Shown here piece by piece: positions 6,935 through 9,555 of a DNA stretch of 9,555 nucleotides. The stretch is from positions 1 to 9,555 of the forward strand of contig SUVZ01000119.1 in NCBI GenBank assembly GCA_015061765.1, in the 5' to 3' direction. Made by a program: the position numbers and the translations under genes. The stretch's first letter is position 1; every line of letters starts with the position of its first letter. The DNA is from Lentisphaerota bacterium. GTDB lineage: Bacteria; Verrucomicrobiota; Kiritimatiellia; RFP12; UBA1067. The notes below the pieces were generated by a model, which searched no databases, had not been told where the DNA came from, and worked only from the letters and a program-made list of their open reading frames with translations.

Positions 6935-8143
6935 TTAGCCTCTCACCGTACCGTCTCCGACGATAGTGTACTTGTATGTCGTAAGCTCTTCGAGCCCCAT
7001 CGGTCCGCGCGCATGCAGCTTGTCCGTGGAGATGCCGATTTCGGCGCCCATGCCGAACTCCGCTCCGTCCGTGAAGCGCGTGGACGCGTTCCAGTAGACC
7101 GCCGCAGAATCGACGTCGCGCAGGAAGAGGTCGGCGCGCTCTTTGTCGTTCGTGACTATGCAGTCGGAATGGTGCGAGCCATGCTCGTTGATGAAATCTA
7201 TCGCATCCTCGACGCCCTTGACCTCGGCGATGTTGAGATCCATCGAAAGATACTCGACGCCCGCTCCGTCGTCATGGAGCGCGACACCCTTGTCCGCCGC
7301 CCACGCCCTGACCATAGGAAGGAACAGCGGCGCAAGCTTTTCGTGTACGAGCAGGCACTCCGCCGCGTTGCAGGTGCCGGGACGCTGGGTCTTTGCGTTG
7401 TCGAGAATCGATAGAGCCATCCCGAGATCGGCCTTGTCGTCCACATACACGTGGCAGATTCCGTTGTAATGCTTGAGGACGGGTATGAGCGCCGCCTCGC
7501 ACATGGCGCGGATGAGCCTTTCGCCGCCTCGCGGAATCGCGACGTCTATCAAACCGACGGAGCGCACCAACTCGGTGACTCCCGCATGATCCGTGGTTTC
7601 GACCATCTGGACCGCATCCACCGGCAGGCCAGACTTCTCGAGTCCCGCACGGACGGCGGCATTCAGGGCCTGATTCGACTTGAACGCCTCCTTGCCGCCA
7701 CGGAGAATGACGGCGTTGGAAGTCTTGAGGCAGAGCGCGGCGGTGTCGACAAACACATTCGGCCGAGACTCGAATACGACCGCGATCACGCCGAACGGCT
7801 GACGCACCTTGCGGATATGGATGCCGCTGGGCCTGTCGCGCTCCCAAATCTGTTCGCCCACCGGATCGGGAAGCGTCGCGACATGGCGCACACCGTCCAC
7901 CATAGACCTGAAACGCGCCTCGGTGAGCGTCAAACGGTCCACGAGCGCCGCCGAAAGCCCATTGGCTTGTCCAGTCTCAACATCCTCCGCGTTTGCCGCC
8001 AGTATCTGCGGCTTCATAGTCTCCAGCGCCTGGGCAATGGACTCCAACGCCTCATTCTTGCGCTCCGTCGAGAACGAGCGCATCCTTGCAGACGCCGCAC
8101 GCGCCCTGACTGCCAAACCATGAATTGTCTCTGCTGTGTTCAT
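6935..8143 (-). CDS. proA: Gamma-glutamyl phosphate reductase (proline biosynthesis)
   Basis: NADPH-dependent reduction of gamma-glutamyl phosphate to glutamate-5-semialdehyde, second step of proline synthesis. The 402 residues have the aldehyde-dehydrogenase fold: SRPNVFVDTAALCLKTSNA around 126-143, LRGGKEA at 147-153, catalytic cysteine C258 in QRPGTCNA, the ProA signature HGSHHSDCIV (321-330), and the terminal FTDGAEFGMGAE...KLHARGPMGLEELTTYK (357-391). It is about 15 residues shorter than E. coli ProA (417), mostly in a linker near 290-300. ATG 8143 is chosen because the next residues (MNTAETIHGLAVRARAAS) match where ProA proteins begin. A longer in-frame ATG at 8218 would need to be translated through the -10 promoter. 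No Shine-Dalgarno precedes 8143; the promoter position suggests a leaderless mRNA. It is first of the proA-metK-yggU-tadA-U32 run. Its usual partner proB is not in the window. Confidence 0.95.
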   Translation of the reverse strand: MNTAETIHGLAVRARAASARMRSFSTERKNEALESIAQALETMKPQILAANAEDVETGQANGLSAALVDRLTLTEARFRSMVDGVRHVATLPDPVGEQIWERDRPSGIHIRKVRQPFGVIAVVFESRPNVFVDTAALCLKTSNAVILRGGKEAFKSNQALNAAVRAGLEKSGLPVDAVQMVETTDHAGVTELVRSVGLIDVAIPRGGERLIRAMCEAALIPVLKHYNGICHVYVDDKADLGMALSILDNAKTQRPGTCNAAECLLVHEKLAPLFLPMVRAWAADKGVALHDDGAGVEYLSMDLNIAEVKGVEDAIDFINEHGSHHSDCIVTNDKERADLFLRDVDSAAVYWNASTRFTDGAEFGMGAEIGISTDKLHARGPMGLEELTTYKYTIVGDGTVRG

Positions 8144-8150
8144 GCCGCAT

Positions 8151-8159
8151 ATTATATCA
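8151..8159 (-). promoter_or_regulatory. Extended -10 promoter placed for a leaderless proA mRNA
   Basis: Minus strand TGATATAAT: a perfect TATAAT (8156-8151) with the extended -10 TG. The predicted start falls at 8144/8143, the A of the proA ATG being the favoured purine. No -35 match is seen 16-18 bp upstream. The same nine bases form the pilT promoter. Confidence 0.6.
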
Positions 8160-8160
8160 C

Positions 8161-8176
8161 GAAATGCCGGAATGCC
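8161..8176 (-). repeat. Tandem 8-bp direct repeat just upstream of the proA -10 box
   Basis: Minus strand GGCATTCC (8176-8169) followed at once by GGCATTTC (8168-8161), one mismatch. It ends immediately before the G of GTGATATAAT, covering roughly -18 to -33 relative to the predicted start. Adjacent direct repeats at this place could be a site for an activator or repressor, or chance. Confidence 0.35.
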
Positions 8177-8230
8177 TGATACCGCATCATAGCCGCCTTT
8201 GGCGATTGAAAGCCCCATCAGTCAAGATTG

Positions 8231-8261
8231 CAGAAAGAAATGATGGCGATGCGCCCGCATC
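8231..8261 (-). terminator. Weak candidate intrinsic terminator after the permease gene
   Basis: Downstream of the permease stop the minus strand has GATGC-GGGC-GCATC (8261-8248), a 5-bp stem with a 4-nt loop, followed after 6 nt by the T-rich ATTTCTTTCT. The short stem and interrupted T-tract make this a weak case. It fits a transcription unit ending here before the proA promoter. Confidence 0.25.
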
Positions 8262-8276
8262 CTACGTCAAACGCGC

Positions 8277-9503
8277 TCATTTACCGAGGGCGTCGACAGG
8301 GTTCTTGCAGGCAGCAAGAAGCGCTGGGACAAACGAGGCGAGAAGACCAAAAACATACACGATGACGACGACCCAGACCACATCCGACGCAACCAGACGG
8401 TACGGGATCGAATCAAGCCCGTACACGGACTTCGGGAACACCTCCACACCAAAGTGCGCAAGCTTGTCGACCAAAGACTGAAGATTGGCGAGTACACCCC
8501 ACGCGGCAAGAAGACCCAACACGACGCCTGTAGTGCACTGCACAAGACCATGCGCCATGAACACCGCCATGATGCGTCGCTTCGGAAAGCGGAGCGCCTT
8601 CAGAAGCCCGATTTCCGGCGTCTTCTGGACCGTGAGCACAAGCAGTGTGTTCATCACGCAGAAAAGGGCCACGATTGTAATGAGCATCAGCAGAAGAGCC
8701 GTCATGTTCTTCTCGACCGCAAGTGCGTTGAAAAGTTCACGGTCCGCTTCACGCCATGTGATGAGCCTGTTTTCCGTGAGGGCGTTCACCTGGTCGCAGA
8801 CCCTGTCGAACGCCGCCGGAACGGCAGGTTCTGCGCACTTGACGTGTATCGCAAAAACGCCGCCGCGGTCCAATCCCATGAGATCGCGCACATTCGGAAG
8901 CGAAGCGACGGCAAAACCGGAATCGTAGTCGCGCTGGCCGGATGAGAATATCCCCGCCACCGTCCACTTGACGGGAAGCACGATCTCATCGCGGTTCACC
9001 ATCGTCTTCGGGGAATATACCGTTACCTTGTCGCCCGTCCACGCGCCTAGCTGACGGGCGAGATCGACACCGAGGACGATTGAGTCGCCCTCCAGGTCAT
9101 ACGTGCCGGAACGCGGCGGTCCCAGCCTGTACGCACGGCTGAAGCGGTCCGGATCGACGCCAAGGATCACCGGTGCGGAAACCCGTCCGTCCTTTTCGAG
9201 GAGGCAGCGGGTGTCTATCTGCGGCGTGACGGCGACAATGCCGGGAACCGCCTCCAGTTTCCTTACCAGTTCGTCCTCTCCGCGGATCACATGATTGCCG
9301 CCGTACGGGACAATGGAGATGTGCGGCTTGAAGTCTAGGATCTTGCGTTCCCAGAGATCGCCGAATCCGGTCATCACCGCACGAACTATGATAACGGCCG
9401 CGACGCCCAGCAAAACGCCCAAAACCGAAACGCAGGTTATGACCGAGGTCACCGAGCGTTTCGGCTTGAGATATTTGAACGCTAGAAAAAGCGGGAAAGG
9501 CAT
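8277..9503 (-). CDS. LolC/LolE-family ABC transporter permease (FtsX-like/MacB periplasmic domain)
   Basis: Inner-membrane permease of the family that extracts lipoproteins and hands them to LolA; 408 residues, the usual LolC/E length. The N-terminus MPFPLFLAFKYL followed by a helix at about 20-43 is typical of LolC/E. A large periplasmic MacB-type domain fills about 45-265. Three more helices lie at about 267-291, 311-340 and 371-397, giving the four-helix FtsX topology. The motif ALAVEKNMTALLLMLITIVA before helix 2, then KTPEIGLLKALRFPKRRI, and the closing NPVDAL are family hallmarks. ATG 9503 has AAGG only 2-3 nt upstream, a cramped site, but the alignment supports this start. No LolD-type ATPase follows; it may lie upstream of the window or elsewhere. 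LolC cannot be told from LolE, and another FtsX-fold exporter remains possible. Confidence 0.88.
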   Translation of the reverse strand: MPFPLFLAFKYLKPKRSVTSVITCVSVLGVLLGVAAVIIVRAVMTGFGDLWERKILDFKPHISIVPYGGNHVIRGEDELVRKLEAVPGIVAVTPQIDTRCLLEKDGRVSAPVILGVDPDRFSRAYRLGPPRSGTYDLEGDSIVLGVDLARQLGAWTGDKVTVYSPKTMVNRDEIVLPVKWTVAGIFSSGQRDYDSGFAVASLPNVRDLMGLDRGGVFAIHVKCAEPAVPAAFDRVCDQVNALTENRLITWREADRELFNALAVEKNMTALLLMLITIVALFCVMNTLLVLTVQKTPEIGLLKALRFPKRRIMAVFMAHGLVQCTTGVVLGLLAAWGVLANLQSLVDKLAHFGVEVFPKSVYGLDSIPYRLVASDVVWVVVIVYVFGLLASFVPALLAACKNPVDALGK

Positions 9504-9508
9504 CGCCT

Positions 9509-9555
9509 TTAGATCGAGAACACGGATACGTTGTACATCTGGTACTTGTTGCAGG
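9509..9555 (-). CDS. C-terminal tail of an unidentified upstream gene (runs off the right edge)
   Basis: Reading from the right edge, one minus-strand frame ends with a TAA at 9511-9509, 5 nt before the permease ATG, and gives the tail CNKYQMYNVSVFSI. The tight spacing and the AAGG just after this stop would suit an operon junction. Only 14 codons are visible, so the product cannot be recognised. The other two frames are also open to the edge, including the permease's own frame, so the reading frame itself is uncertain. Confidence 0.35.
   Translation of the reverse strand, partial: CNKYQMYNVSVFSI

Noticed and set aside
8191..8210. Small hairpin CGCC-TTT-GGCG in the proA upstream region as a terminator
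   Set aside because: Four-bp stem with no T-tract after it on either strand.
8144..8218. N-terminal extension of ProA from ATG 8218 (25 extra residues)
   Set aside because: No ribosome site, no counterpart in ProA proteins, and the extension is the DNA that carries the promoter and direct repeat.

Overview
The window looks like chromosomal housekeeping DNA from a diderm (Gram-negative-type) bacterium of moderately high GC. It carries a LolC/LolE-type inner-membrane permease and a type IV pilus extension/retraction ATPase pair. The overall flavour, including a divergent acyl-CoA dehydrogenase subtype, would suit a PVC-group organism (Verrucomicrobiota/Kiritimatiellota-like). That assignment is a low-confidence impression: there is no rRNA or other phylogenetic anchor. 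I see no mobile element, tRNA, rRNA, CRISPR array, phage gene or toxin-antitoxin pair.

Every supported gene lies on the minus strand, so transcription runs from high to low coordinates. In that order: (a) 9555-9509, the last codons of an unidentified gene; (b) 9503-8277, a LolC/LolE-family ABC permease; (c) a 133-nt gap (8276-8144) with a weak terminator-like hairpin and a strong extended -10 promoter; (d) a compact five-gene run: proA (8143-6935), metK (6900-5713), yggU/DUF167 (5695-5408), tadA (5411-4872) and a U32-family protein (4872-3595). The last three overlap by 4 nt and 1 nt and are probably translationally coupled; (e) a 104-nt AT-rich gap (3594-3491) with a second extended -10 promoter inside a 22-bp inverted repeat; (f) pilT (3490-2399) and pilB (2374-665), 24 nt apart; (g) 615 to the left edge, the first 205 codons of an acyl-CoA dehydrogenase family gene. 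There is no gene-free stretch over 300 bases.

Functionally there are three blocks. The permease belongs to lipoprotein sorting or a related FtsX-fold export system. The proA-metK-yggU-tadA-U32 run mixes proline and S-adenosylmethionine synthesis with RNA modification: TadA makes inosine-34 in tRNA, and U32 proteins of this size are RNA hydroxylases in characterised cases. PilT and PilB are the opposing motors of type IV pili.

No clearly new system is visible. The most interesting signals are regulatory: the same 10-mer GTGATATAAT occurs upstream of both apparent transcription units. At proA it is placed so that the mRNA should be leaderless; at pilT it sits inside a near-CRP-like palindrome.
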